From: Pseudogemmobacter bohemicus
GTDB taxonomy: Bacteria; Pseudomonadota; Alphaproteobacteria; Rhodobacterales; Rhodobacteraceae
DNA length: 64,000 bases
Reading direction: 5' to 3'
Assembly: GCF_003290025.1 (NCBI RefSeq)
Contig: NZ_QNHG01000001.1
Span: forward strand, 127,780-191,779
The notes under the pieces were generated by a model. That model saw only the letters and a list, made by a program, of their open reading frames with translations. It was not told the DNA's origin and made no database searches. Made by a program: the position numbers and the translations under genes. Of this stretch, positions 35,617 through 44,219 are shown in pieces; the first letter of the stretch is position 1, and each line of letters begins with the position of its first letter.

Positions 35617-35676
35617 CCGGGATCTGAGGCTGGATCACCTGGCTGGGATCACTTGGCCTCGGTCAGTTTGCCTGCC

Positions 35677-37104
35677 TCAGTTGGCCTTGCGGATCAGCGC
35701 GATATGGTCGGCGGCCGGATCCTCGGCGCCCAGCGATTTGTTGACGGCGAAGATATTGCCTTTGCCATCCGTCGCGACATGGTTCGGATAGCTGCCGCCA
35801 TCGAGATTGGCGACGATCTCGCCCTCGGGCGTCACCACCGTCACCGTGCCCGCGCCGCGATTCGACACATAGGCGAGCCTTTGCACCGGATCGAAGACCA
35901 CATTCAGCGCGCCGGCGCCGGTGGTGACATCATGCTTCACCGTGCCGGTTGCGAGGTCGAGGATCAGCAGATTGTCGCTGTCCTGCGAGGCGACATAGAC
36001 GGTGCCGGTCACCGGGTCGAAATCGACGCCGGAGGCATTTTTCGCGCCCGGCAGCGGCAGGACCTGGGCCACGCTATTGCTGGTCAGGTCGATCACCGCC
36101 AGTTCATTCGATTTGCGGCTGACCGCAAAGAGGCGGTTGCCCTCGGGATCAAGCGCGATGCTCATCAGCGAGAATTCCCCGCCGCGAATGCCCGAAGTGA
36201 TCTCGATCACCGCAACCTTTTCCAGCGTTTCGGTATCGAAGACATGCACGCCATTGGTGGCCGAGGCCGAGGCATAGGCACGGCCACGCTTTGCGTCCAC
36301 CTTGACGTCGCGGGCGTGATAGACCTCGCCGGGCGGGAATTGTTTGATCAGCGACAGATCGTCCTGGGAATAGACCGCCACCGAATTGTCAAAGGTATTG
36401 GTGGTCCAGATGGTGCCCTTTTCGTCATCGACGGCCAGGCCGAACACGCCCACGGGCTGCGGGCCGGTATCGGGCTGGCCCTCGGCCGGGGCGCGGCGCT
36501 GATCCTCGGGCAGCGGCGGCGGCGAGACTTCGGTGACCACTGCCAGCGTTTCCGGGTTCAGCTTCAGCAGCGCGGCACTTGGCGGGCGGAAATTCGAGGC
36601 GGCGACGAACAGCGCCCCCGATTTGGCGCTATAGGCCGACTGGTAAAGACCCGGCGCCGATTTCACCGATGTGACGCTGAAGGCATCTGATCCCGAAAGC
36701 GGCACGTCTTTGGACACTTTCACATCGAAAAGCGTGGTGGAGGAGGGTTGGTCCATGATGGCGATCACCGGATGCAGGCCGGTTGCGGCGTTTTCGGGCA
36801 GGGTGAAGGTGAAGCTGAGCTCGCCCTTGTCATCGGCGGTCAGCGCTTCGGTGCCCAGCACCGAAGTGCCGCGCTGCAACACAAGGCTCTGCCCCGGTTT
36901 CAGCCCTGATCCCTGGATGGTGACGCTGCTGCCAGGCAGCACGGGCTTGCCCGGCTCAGAGGGGACAACGCGGAACCGGCCCTCGAATTCAACCGGAGCA
37001 GGGAAGCTGCTTTCGGCGAAAACCGTGCCTGGCAGCACGGTGGCAGCAAGGGCAAGGCCGCAGAGGGATTTGCGATAACCATATGTCAGAAAAGGGAAAC
37101 CCAT
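35677..37104 (-). CDS. Secreted YncE-like beta-propeller protein
   Basis: The product is 475 residues from the ATG at 37104, preceded by AGGAG and 7 spacer bases. The signal peptide is KSLCGLALAATVLPGTVFA. An Ig-like N-terminal region (residues 40-145) is followed by repeated YVTN/NHL-type blades: GVFGLAVDDEKGTIWTTNTF, ARDVKVDAKRGRAYASASAT, SIALDPEGNRLFAVSRKSNE, GVDFDPVTGTVYVASQDSDN and NVVFDPVQRLAYVSNRGAGT. E. coli yncE is divergent from the TonB receptor gene yncD; the same divergent pairing is seen here with the receptor at 37533. A periplasmic partner role in metal uptake is inferred. Confidence 0.85.
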   Translation of the reverse strand: MGFPFLTYGYRKSLCGLALAATVLPGTVFAESSFPAPVEFEGRFRVVPSEPGKPVLPGSSVTIQGSGLKPGQSLVLQRGTSVLGTEALTADDKGELSFTFTLPENAATGLHPVIAIMDQPSSTTLFDVKVSKDVPLSGSDAFSVTSVKSAPGLYQSAYSAKSGALFVAASNFRPPSAALLKLNPETLAVVTEVSPPPLPEDQRRAPAEGQPDTGPQPVGVFGLAVDDEKGTIWTTNTFDNSVAVYSQDDLSLIKQFPPGEVYHARDVKVDAKRGRAYASASATNGVHVFDTETLEKVAVIEITSGIRGGEFSLMSIALDPEGNRLFAVSRKSNELAVIDLTSNSVAQVLPLPGAKNASGVDFDPVTGTVYVASQDSDNLLILDLATGTVKHDVTTGAGALNVVFDPVQRLAYVSNRGAGTVTVVTPEGEIVANLDGGSYPNHVATDGKGNIFAVNKSLGAEDPAADHIALIRKAN

Positions 37105-37532
37105 CACATGACTCCTGTTCAGATTGACCGAGGGGAACCGGAGGAAACCTGGCAGGGGCGGCGCATTGGCCGATGGGGCGGGGGACCGGAATACTCTGCG
37201 CGAGAGACTGCGAGCCAGGGGGGAATGTCAAGCCACAATGACCGCTGAAATACTGCCGCATGGCCCTGGCGCGGCAGACCTGGCTCTTACGCCTGGCGGG
37301 GCGGAGCCGCCACCGGGATCCACTGTTACCCGCGTGTCACAGTGCCGACAGACACCGGGAGACAGAGGTTAACGCTAATCTTGACAATAACACCAGGATT
37401 AAGCAGTGGTGAGCCCGTGCCCATGATCAGCCGGCAGACTCACCCGCCAGGCGTCAGGACAGAAACCGGCACATCCGCCAGCTACCCCCTTCGCTAGCGC
37501 AATCCCCAAATTCTGACCGAAGCGAGGCGGTA
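37105..37532. promoter_or_regulatory. Divergent regulatory region between the YncE-like and TonB-receptor genes
   Basis: This 428-bp region carries no gene I can support. The part near the receptor holds GCTAATC (37374-37380) and GATTAAGC (37397-37404), an imperfect inverted repeat around TTGACA (37381-37386). This could be an operator or promoter element. I see no clear Fur, Irr or RirA consensus. The receptor start has only GAAGCGAGGCGG upstream as ribosome site. Confidence 0.4.
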
Positions 37533-39584
37533 ATGACTGGACGCAATCCGTTGCGCGCTGCTCTGTTGAGCAGTTGCGCACTTCTTTTCCCCGTGCTGGC
37601 CCCCGTGCTGACCCCTGTGGCAGGCTTTGCCCAGGGGGTCGAACAGACCGAAAATCTCGGCACGATCATTCTTGACACCAAACGCGACGTTGCGACCGAT
37701 ACCGGCGTTGCGGTCACCACCATCGACCAGGAAGAGATGGATGACCGCCAGGCCTCGACCATCGCGGAGCTGATCTCCTCGGTGCCGGGTGTCACGCTGA
37801 TCAATGGTTCCACACCGCTGGGCGGCGGTATCAATATCCGCGGCTTCGGTGCCAGCACGGCCTATGGCGCCAACCAGAAGGTGATGGTCACCATCGACGG
37901 CGCGACCCAGGGCGGTGACGAGGTCTACCGGATCGGCACCCAGCTTTTCACCGATCCCGAGCTGTTCCGCAGTGTCTCGGTGATCCGCGGCACCATTGGC
38001 AGCTTTGAATTTGGCTCAGGCGTTGTGGGCGGCATCGTCCAGCTGGAGACCAAGGATGCCTCGGATTTCACCGGCGGCGAGATTGGCTGGAAATTCCGCC
38101 AGGGGCTGAACTTCGGCACCAATGGCGACGCCATCAGCTCGTCTTCGATCATTGCATGGCAGCCCACCGAGAACTTTGAACTTATGTTCAATTACGTCTG
38201 GCACAAGCAGGACGATCAGGAAGACGGTGATGGCAACCGGTTTGTCGATACCGGCTTCAAGGATCCGTCCTACGCGCTGGCCGCCAAATACACGTTCGGC
38301 GGCGACCGTTCGCAATATCTGCGCCTGTCGCTGGCTGATACCCAGAGCTCTGAGCGGGACGTGCCCTATGACCGTCTGAGCAGCGGCAGCAGCTTTGGTC
38401 GGGTGGATTCCGACAACCATTCCCGCACCGTCGCGCTGACCTATGGCTGGAACCCGGACGATAATGACCTGATCGACCTGAAGGTGATCCTCAGCTATGC
38501 GGATCTCGAGATGGACAACAGGGCGCTGACGCCAAGCTTTGGGTTTAACGATGCCCGTCTGCGCACCGAGACCACCAAGCTGACGGTGAAGAATACCGCG
38601 ATCTTCAACACCGGATCGGTCGCGCATGAGCTGCGCACCGGCATCGAATTCAGCCGCCGTGACCGTCTTGATGCGCCCTCGTCGCCGGGTGGCCGTGACA
38701 ATCGTGTGGCGGTCTTTGTGATCGACAAGATGGATTTCGGCAATGGGCTCACCGTGACCCCGGCGCTGCGTTACGAGACCCAGAATATCAAATATGTCGG
38801 TTCAACAGCGGCCTTTGCCGGCGAATATGACCATGATGAGCTTATGGGCGGTCTGGCGGCGCGCTACGAGTTCCAGAACGGGCTCGCTGTCTTTGCCAGC
38901 GGCGCCTACACTGTGGCACTGCCGATTTCGGACGATTTCGACGCGCAGAACAAGCTCAACGGCACCAAACGCTACAACTATATGGAGATGCCCGAAAAGG
39001 CCCGGACCTGGGAAATCGGCGCCTCCTATTCCGGTGCTGATGTCTTCGCAAGCGGGGACGCGCTCAGCCTGAAAGCCAACTTCTACACCACCGATAACTG
39101 GTCGGTGACCTCGCTTGCCTCCATTAAGGCGATTGAGGTCAGGGGCGTTGAGCTTGAGGCGGCCTATAGCCTTGGCAACGGGCTTTACGGCGAAATCGGT
39201 GCGAATATCACCGACGGCGATTCCCAGCTTTACAGCGATGACCGCTGGCTTGGCCGCTATAGCGAGACCCCGGCGGATGCGCTGCGTCTCGTGGTCGGCA
39301 AACGCTGGGACCGCGAACTTGATCTGAGCTGGGAAATGGTCGCGGCGAAGCGCTATGCCGACAACTCGATGACCTGCACCGCCACCCCCCCCACCCCATG
39401 CCCCATATCGGGCTTCGGCGTGCATAACCTGCGTGCAACTTACCGTCCGGAACAGGGAATCCTGGCGGGCGCCGAGCTGCGAGTCGGCATCGAGAACCTG
39501 TTTGACCGCGATTTCCGTCCGCGGCTGGCAACCCGCGATGCGCCGGGCCGGAACATCAAGTTCGGCATTTACAAGACGTTCTGA
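37533..39584 (+). CDS. TonB-dependent outer-membrane receptor (heme/hemoglobin or metal-chelate type)
   Basis: The product is 683 residues. A signal peptide (LLSSCALLFPVLAPVLTPVAGFA) is followed by the plug domain (VAVTTIDQEEMDDRQASTIA, SVPGVTLINGS, INIRGFGAS, VMVTIDGATQGGDEVYR, IRGTIGSFEFGSGVVGGIVQ). The beta-barrel ends with GIENLFDRDFRPR and a terminal aromatic Phe (IYKTF), as required for barrel assembly. I see no clear TonB box. Plug features resemble the hemoglobin/transferrin/HmuR class, but the ligand cannot be fixed. Three further plus-strand genes follow (EF-hand, DUF2271, PepSY), the usual companions of iron or metal-chelate receptors. Confidence 0.9.
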   Translation: MTGRNPLRAALLSSCALLFPVLAPVLTPVAGFAQGVEQTENLGTIILDTKRDVATDTGVAVTTIDQEEMDDRQASTIAELISSVPGVTLINGSTPLGGGINIRGFGASTAYGANQKVMVTIDGATQGGDEVYRIGTQLFTDPELFRSVSVIRGTIGSFEFGSGVVGGIVQLETKDASDFTGGEIGWKFRQGLNFGTNGDAISSSSIIAWQPTENFELMFNYVWHKQDDQEDGDGNRFVDTGFKDPSYALAAKYTFGGDRSQYLRLSLADTQSSERDVPYDRLSSGSSFGRVDSDNHSRTVALTYGWNPDDNDLIDLKVILSYADLEMDNRALTPSFGFNDARLRTETTKLTVKNTAIFNTGSVAHELRTGIEFSRRDRLDAPSSPGGRDNRVAVFVIDKMDFGNGLTVTPALRYETQNIKYVGSTAAFAGEYDHDELMGGLAARYEFQNGLAVFASGAYTVALPISDDFDAQNKLNGTKRYNYMEMPEKARTWEIGASYSGADVFASGDALSLKANFYTTDNWSVTSLASIKAIEVRGVELEAAYSLGNGLYGEIGANITDGDSQLYSDDRWLGRYSETPADALRLVVGKRWDRELDLSWEMVAAKRYADNSMTCTATPPTPCPISGFGVHNLRATYRPEQGILAGAELRVGIENLFDRDFRPRLATRDAPGRNIKFGIYKTF

Positions 39585-39678
39585 TCATCTCTCCGGACCG
39601 GCTGTCTCGGGATGGCCGGCCCGTTCTTTTCTTGCCGGAATCCCGGCCAGACCACAGCCAGAGGAACGGAGTCCCCCC

Positions 39679-40293
39679 ATGGCCGACCGCAGCAAAACCA
39701 CCCTGAGCCTCAGCCTCGCGCTGATTGCCGCGCTTTCCGGCGGCGCCTTCGCGCAAAGCGAAGAGACCAAACCGGCCGAGACCGCCACCAGGACCGACAA
39801 TCCCGGCGATGCCGCGCCAAAGCCCGGCCCTGCCGGCGGCCACAGTCAGCCGGCCTTTATTGCCTCTTACGACAGGGATGGCGATGGCAAGGTCTCGCTG
39901 GATGAGCTGATCGCGGTGAGGACCGAACGCCTTCAGGGCGCCGATAAGGATGGCGATGGCCGCTACAGCGAGGCCGAATATATCGCCGAATTCGAGGGCC
40001 GGCTGCGGGTGCAATATGCCGAACAGGGCCGCGAGGCCAGCGGAGAGCGCTTTGATGGCAGCCTGAAACAGGCTGGCGTGCGGTTCGCGCTGCTGGACCG
40101 TGACCGCGACGGCTTCCTGTCGCTGGAAGAGGATCTCGAATCCGCCCGCAAGACCTTTGCCCGCAATGACACCGATGGCGATGGTTTCGTGACCGCCGCC
40201 GATCCGAAGCCGGTGCGCGAGGATGACGGCAATGCCAAAAACGCCAATACCGGCGAAAAGAAGGACGAGAAAAAGGATGGTGCGGCGAACTGA
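39679..40293 (+). CDS. Exported protein with four EF-hand calcium-binding motifs
   Basis: The product is 204 residues from the ATG at 39679, preceded by AGAGGAACGGAG. A signal peptide (LSLSLALIAALSGGAFAQ) is followed by a Thr/Pro/Ala linker. Four DxDxDG-type loops come next: DRDGDGKVSLDE, DKDGDGRYSEAE, DRDRDGFLSLEE and DTDGDGFVTAAD. A charged Lys/Glu tail ends the protein. It is probably periplasmic and binds calcium. It lies between a TonB receptor and a DUF2271 gene in the same direction, so a helper role in uptake or in sensing divalent metals is plausible. Function is not known. Confidence 0.87.
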   Translation: MADRSKTTLSLSLALIAALSGGAFAQSEETKPAETATRTDNPGDAAPKPGPAGGHSQPAFIASYDRDGDGKVSLDELIAVRTERLQGADKDGDGRYSEAEYIAEFEGRLRVQYAEQGREASGERFDGSLKQAGVRFALLDRDRDGFLSLEEDLESARKTFARNDTDGDGFVTAADPKPVREDDGNAKNANTGEKKDEKKDGAAN

Positions 40294-40380
40294 TCGCTGC
40301 CCGTTCTTCGGCCTGTGGCGGGTGACCGGCTTCCCACCCGCCACAGGTTTTTCCGCTGCTTCCCGCGCCTGGTGGTGATG

Positions 40381-40923
40381 ATGACTGAAGAAACGAACCG
40401 TCCGGCCTCCGGGGCCGCCGCGACCCTGGCCGCAACGCTTGCGCTGGTCGCCGGCCCGGCTTTGGCGGGTGGGCTGGAATTCGAGGTGACGCTGCCCCAG
40501 CCCGAGGCCAGCCCGGCCTATCGCCCCTATCTCGCCGCCTGGATCGAAGAGCCGGGCAGCAAGGATATCCGTGGCACCGTCGCCGTCTGGTATGACACCA
40601 GGCTGCGCGACAATCTTGGCCGCGGTTTTCTGCGCGATCTGCGCAGCTGGTGGCGGGCCGAGGGCGAAAAGCTCGATCTGCCGGCCGACGGTCTCAGCGG
40701 CCCGACCCGGGGGCCGGGGACGCATAAGGTCGCGGTCTCGCCCGCCAATGCCGCCCTGACCGGGCTGACGGCGGGGCATTATGTCCTCGCGGTCGAGGTC
40801 TCGCGTGAGGATGGTGGCCGCGAGACACTGCGTGCGCCCTTCAGCTGGGGGGCCGCAGAGAACAGTGCCGAGGCCCTGGGAGAACGCGAGATCACCCGGC
40901 TCAGGGTGACGGTGAAACCCTGA
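40381..40923 (+). CDS. DUF2271-domain periplasmic protein
   Basis: The product is 180 residues. ATG codons at 40378 and 40381 are adjacent; I use 40381. The N-terminus (ASGAAATLAATLALVAGPALAGG) is a signal peptide. LEFEVTLPQPEASPAYRPYL, AAWIEEPGSKDIRGTVAVWY, LRDLRSWWRA and HYVLAVEVSREDGGRETLR are DUF2271 signatures. DUF2271 genes usually sit beside PepSY-helix proteins and ApbE in iron/flavin reduction loci. The stop codon TGA forms part of the ribosome site (TGAGGAGGG) of the next gene, so translation is coupled. Confidence 0.85.
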   Translation: MTEETNRPASGAAATLAATLALVAGPALAGGLEFEVTLPQPEASPAYRPYLAAWIEEPGSKDIRGTVAVWYDTRLRDNLGRGFLRDLRSWWRAEGEKLDLPADGLSGPTRGPGTHKVAVSPANAALTGLTAGHYVLAVEVSREDGGRETLRAPFSWGAAENSAEALGEREITRLRVTVKP

Positions 40924-40933
40924 GGAGGGCCGC

Positions 40934-41773
40934 ATGGCCGGCAATAATCCGATGACGGAGACTAGAGGGCGCAGCTTCTGGCTGCGTCAGTTCCGTCTGT
41001 GGCACTGGGTCTCGGCTGCGATCAGCCTTGCCGGGATGTTCCTGTTCGCGGTGACCGGCCTGACGCTGAACAATGCCGGGCTCTTTGCCTCGCGTCCCGA
41101 GACGGTCGAGCTGACAGCCATGCTGCCGGCAGATCTGAGGGCAGAGATCGCCGCGATGCCCGAAGAGACCGATGCGCCGGTCCCGGCGGCCATTGCCGGC
41201 TGGGCGGCGGAGGAGTTCCGGGTCAGCCTGACCGGCCGCCCGACCGAGACCACGCCCGACGAGGTCTATATCGCTATGCCGCGCCCCGGCGGCGATGCCT
41301 GGATGGCCATCGACCGGGCCAGCGGCGATGTGACCTGGAGCGTGAGCGATGGCGGCTGGCTCGCCTGGCTCAACGATCTGCATAAAGGCCGCAATGCCGG
41401 GCCGGTCTGGGCCTGGTTCATCGACCTGCTGGCGGTGGCCTGCATCATCTTCAACCGCGCGGTTCCGGCCTCGCTGTTCAATGGTGCAGACTATTACCAC
41501 AGCGGCGGTCCGGTCCTGAAACAGGGCGAGGTCCCGGCAATCTTGCAAACGGGTGAGCATGTTCTGAGCCGCGCGCAGGTGCAGCAACTGAACTCGGGCG
41601 GCGGGATCGGCGGAACTACGGACGGGGGCGGCTATCAGCCGGGCAAGCAGATCCAGAACAATATCAACATGACCGTGAACACACCGAACGCGGATTCTTT
41701 CCGCAAGTCACAAAAACAGATTCTGGCAGATGCGGACCGGGCTGGACGGCGGGCCAGCCGCTCGAACGACTAA
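40934..41773 (+). CDS. Chimeric ORF: truncated PepSY-helix membrane protein fused to phage tail tape-measure C-terminus
   Basis: The open frame encodes 279 residues and starts after GAGGAGGG. Residues 1-173 are a PepSY-associated membrane protein. They contain a first helix WHWVSAAISLAGMFLFAVTG, the periplasmic PepSY region (MPRPGGDAWMAIDRASGDVT) and LNDLHKGRNAGPVWAWFIDL, the beginning of the next helix. That helix breaks off at CIIF (41452). The rest, RAVPASLFNGADYYHSGG, then LKQGEVPAILQTGEHVLSR and VNTPNADSFRKSQKQILADA, is typical of the C-terminal end of siphophage tail tape-measure proteins and not of PepSY proteins. The join is in frame. It looks like a deletion between the host gene and an adjacent prophage. 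The product is probably non-functional in reduction. Confidence 0.82.
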   Translation: MAGNNPMTETRGRSFWLRQFRLWHWVSAAISLAGMFLFAVTGLTLNNAGLFASRPETVELTAMLPADLRAEIAAMPEETDAPVPAAIAGWAAEEFRVSLTGRPTETTPDEVYIAMPRPGGDAWMAIDRASGDVTWSVSDGGWLAWLNDLHKGRNAGPVWAWFIDLLAVACIIFNRAVPASLFNGADYYHSGGPVLKQGEVPAILQTGEHVLSRAQVQQLNSGGGIGGTTDGGGYQPGKQIQNNINMTVNTPNADSFRKSQKQILADADRAGRRASRSND

Positions 41774-42144
41774 CCCGGCTCCCGCCGGGCTGGGGGCGTA
41801 TATGCCTCGGGCCGCATCGGCCTCGGGCCAGATCGAGCGAAACAGTATCGAGGCGCTGCGGTGAGGCCGCGTCTCAATCAGGGGCCGCAACGTCTGAGGG
41901 GGCGCTGCGGCCCCTCTGTGTTTTGTGCCTCACGCGCTGTGCTAGCGGCAGTCGCCCCAGCGCCTCAGAGGGCGCAGGAACGCTGTCATCTCCGGCGTCA
42001 GCCGGATCTTCCCAAATGCTCAGAACTCCCGCATCATACAGGGAATCGAACAACAGCCTGAGAAAAACGATTTGTGGGTTCATTTGTGGGCCATTTATCA
42101 AGTCTATCGTAAGTGACTGAAATATATGGCTTATTTTGCAGAAG
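41453..42144. mobile_element. Probable prophage remnant between the pepSY junction and tRNA-Glu
   Basis: It begins with the coding end of a tape-measure protein (to 41773). A CCCGGC/GCCGGG hairpin follows directly (41774-41790). The next 350 bp carry no recognisable gene and end in an AT-rich tract (about 42055-42144) abutting the 3' end of tRNA-Glu, a standard phage attachment location. I found no integrase domain and no second copy of the tRNA end within the window. A 75-codon minus-strand frame (41874-42101) was not recognisable. Confidence 0.6.
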
Positions 42145-42219
42145 TGGCAGCCCGTAGGGGAGTCGAACCCCTCTTTTCAGGTTGAAAACCTGACGTCCTA
42201 ACCGATAGACGAACGGGCC
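42145..42219 (-). tRNA. tRNA-Glu (anticodon UUC)
   Basis: The minus strand reads GGCCCGTTCGTCTATCGGTT at the 5' end. The anticodon arm is TCAGG-TTTTCAA-CCTGA (anticodon TTC). The T arm is GAGGGGTTCGACTCCCCTA, and the acceptor 3' strand is ACGGGCT with G73 and an encoded CCA (75 nt). The acceptor stem pairs with one G-U at position 1-72. The 3' end faces the probable prophage remnant; recJ follows on the 5' side. Confidence 0.96.
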
Positions 42220-42286
42220 ACGCTTTCTGTGAAGCGGTGTCTAATGGGCGGCAAAAGGATGCGCAAGAGGGAAAATAACAAAATTC

Positions 42287-44035
42287 TCAATCCGCCGCGG
42301 CGGCATCATCGAGGCGCAGCTGTACCCTTGATTTTCCGCCCCAGCTGTTGATCTCCAGCCGCCCGGCCAGGTGGAAAAGCCGGTGGCCGCTATTCTCCAG
42401 CGGTGCGCCAAGCGGGCCGTCAAAGGCGCCGAATGCCATGATTTCCGGCCCCTGCGCCTGGCTGCGGAGGGTAAGTTTCAGATGCGAGGCCCCGATCCGG
42501 CGTCCCTGGACCGCGACCGAGGGAATCACAAAGCGCGGCGCGGGGGCGGAAGCGCCAAAAGGTCCGGCCTGGGCGATCTGCTCGACGAATCCGACGCTTG
42601 CGGCTTCGGGCAGCACGATACTGTCGATCCGCAGCGCTTCCGGGCCGGACCCGCCCGCCCCCTGCCGCGCCAGCAATTCGCCAAGCCGCGCCATGGCAGG
42701 CTCCAGCATCGACCGGGTCAGGCTGAGACCGGCAGCCATCTTATGACCTCCGCCTTTCTCAAGCAGGCCCTCGCCGGCGATCCTGTGAACCGAGGCTCCC
42801 AGATCCACCCCGGCCACCGAACGGGCTGATCCTTTCCCATGGTCACCCTCAAAGCCGATTACCACCGCCGGCCGGCCGGTCGCCTCTTTCAGCCGCGCCG
42901 CTACGATCCCGACCACGCCGGGATGCCAGCCATCCCCGGCCGCCCATACCAGCGGTCCATCAGTGCCGCGCGCCTCGGCCTGGGCCAGAGCCTCTTCGCG
43001 CACCCGGTCGGTGATCTCGCGGCGCTCGGTGTTCAGCCCATCCAGGCGCAGGGCCAGCGCCTGGGCCTCGGCTTCGCTGGCGGTTGCCAGCAGGCGCGCG
43101 CCGAGATCCGCCTCGCCGATGCGGCCGCCAGCATTGATCCTCGGCCCCAGCAGAAAGCCGAGCGCATAGGCGGTCGGCGCCTGGTCCATGCGGGCAATAT
43201 CGGCCAGCGCCCGAAGGCCTGCCCGCTCGCGCCGCGCCATCACCCGGAGCCCCTGGCGCACGAAGGCGCGGTTGACCCCGGTGAGGGGGGCCACGTCCGC
43301 CACTGTCGCCAGCGCCACCAGGTCGAGATAGGTCAGTAACTCCGGCCCCTTGCGCCCGGCCTCGCGCAGCTGGCGCCCGGCTTCGACCAGCATCAGGAAC
43401 ACTACCGCGGCCGCGCAGAGATGGGCCAGACTGCCATCCTCGTCCTGGCGGTTCGGGTTCACCACGGCCAGCGCCCCGGGTAGCGTTTCACCGCCCAGGT
43501 GATGGTCGAGGATCACCACATCGGCGGGTGCCGCCGCCGCGACGGGCTCATGGCTGAGCGTACCGCAATCGACACAAAGGATCAGCGTGTGATCCCGGGC
43601 GAGCGCCTGCATGGCGGGGATATTGGGGCCGTAACCCTCGTCGATACGGTCGGGGATGTAGAGCGTCGCCTGATGCCCCATCTCGCGCAGCCAGGTCAGC
43701 AGTAAGGCCGCCGAGGCGCCGCCATCGACATCGTAATCGGCAAAAACCGCGATTCTCTCGCGCTGCTCCAGCGCGGTGAGGAAACGCCTTGCCGCTTTTT
43801 CCATATCCTTCAGGCGGCGCGGGTCGGGCAGCAGGTCGCGCAGCTGCGGGTTCAGGAAGGCCTGTGCCTCATCGGCAGCGATGCCCCGGGCGGTCAGGAT
43901 ACGGCAAAGCGGCAAGGGCAGGCGGGTCTGCTGACCCATCGCCTCGGCCAGACGCTCCTGCGCCTCATCCGGCCCCACCCAGCGGCGCCCGCTCAGCGAG
44001 GCCGCGACACCCAGAAATGCTTGCTCTTGTGACAT
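42287..44035 (-). CDS. recJ: Single-stranded-DNA-specific exonuclease RecJ
   Basis: The 582-residue enzyme degrades single-stranded DNA 5' to 3' in recombination and mismatch repair. Motif I is VFADYDVDGGASAALL (about residues 95-110), CVDCGT is motif II, the DHH motif is VILDHHLGG, and the DHHA1 part holds GPRINAGGRIGEADLG, SARSVAGVDLG and KGGGHKMAAGLSL. All metal ligands appear intact. It follows glpX and hom in the same direction, an order I know from Rhodobacteraceae. The 184 bp between glpX and recJ are filled by hairpins and repeat copies, so recJ may have its own promoter. Confidence 0.95.
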   Translation of the reverse strand: MSQEQAFLGVAASLSGRRWVGPDEAQERLAEAMGQQTRLPLPLCRILTARGIAADEAQAFLNPQLRDLLPDPRRLKDMEKAARRFLTALEQRERIAVFADYDVDGGASAALLLTWLREMGHQATLYIPDRIDEGYGPNIPAMQALARDHTLILCVDCGTLSHEPVAAAAPADVVILDHHLGGETLPGALAVVNPNRQDEDGSLAHLCAAAVVFLMLVEAGRQLREAGRKGPELLTYLDLVALATVADVAPLTGVNRAFVRQGLRVMARRERAGLRALADIARMDQAPTAYALGFLLGPRINAGGRIGEADLGARLLATASEAEAQALALRLDGLNTERREITDRVREEALAQAEARGTDGPLVWAAGDGWHPGVVGIVAARLKEATGRPAVVIGFEGDHGKGSARSVAGVDLGASVHRIAGEGLLEKGGGHKMAAGLSLTRSMLEPAMARLGELLARQGAGGSGPEALRIDSIVLPEAASVGFVEQIAQAGPFGASAPAPRFVIPSVAVQGRRIGASHLKLTLRSQAQGPEIMAFGAFDGPLGAPLENSGHRLFHLAGRLEINSWGGKSRVQLRLDDAAAAD

Positions 44036-44106
44036 GAGGCATGGCTCGCCGAAAATGGCGCAGGGTGCAAGGTGAATTGGGCCGGCCGCCTCTGGCCAGG
44101 CGGGGA

Positions 44107-44173
44107 AGCCTCCGGCGGGGATATTTAAGGACAGATGAAAGCGGCATTCATCTGTCTCTAAATATCCCGGGGG
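44107..44173. repeat. Dispersed intergenic repeat, two inverted copies forming a long hairpin (copies D and E)
   Basis: A plus-strand copy (GCCTCCGGCGGGGATATTTA then AGGACAGATGAA) faces a minus-strand copy (TTCATCTGTCTCTAAATATC then CCGGGG). They pair over about 20 bp around GCGGCA. Two further hairpins follow at 44176-44192 (CTCTCCC/GGGAGAG) and 44192-44208 (GGGGGG/CCCCCC). Together they probably terminate glpX on the minus strand. Confidence 0.75.
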
Positions 44174-44219
44174 GACTCTCCCGCAGGGAGAGGGGGGGCT
44201 GGCCCCCCGCTTTTACGGT

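Noticed and set aside
32687-35638. Minus-strand frame of 983 codons across RpiR and the alpha/beta-hydrolase gene
   Set aside because: Composition is Arg/Pro/His-rich, it has no motif, and it is antisense to two recognisable genes. Length alone is explained by GC content.
37374-37404. Possible Fur/Irr-type iron box upstream of the TonB receptor
   Set aside because: The imperfect GCTAATC/GATTAAGC dyad does not match a known iron-responsive consensus well enough to name a regulator.
41874-42101. Minus-strand 75-codon frame beside tRNA-Glu, considered as an integrase remnant
   Set aside because: No tyrosine-recombinase motif or other domain could be seen, so it is only mentioned within the prophage remnant.
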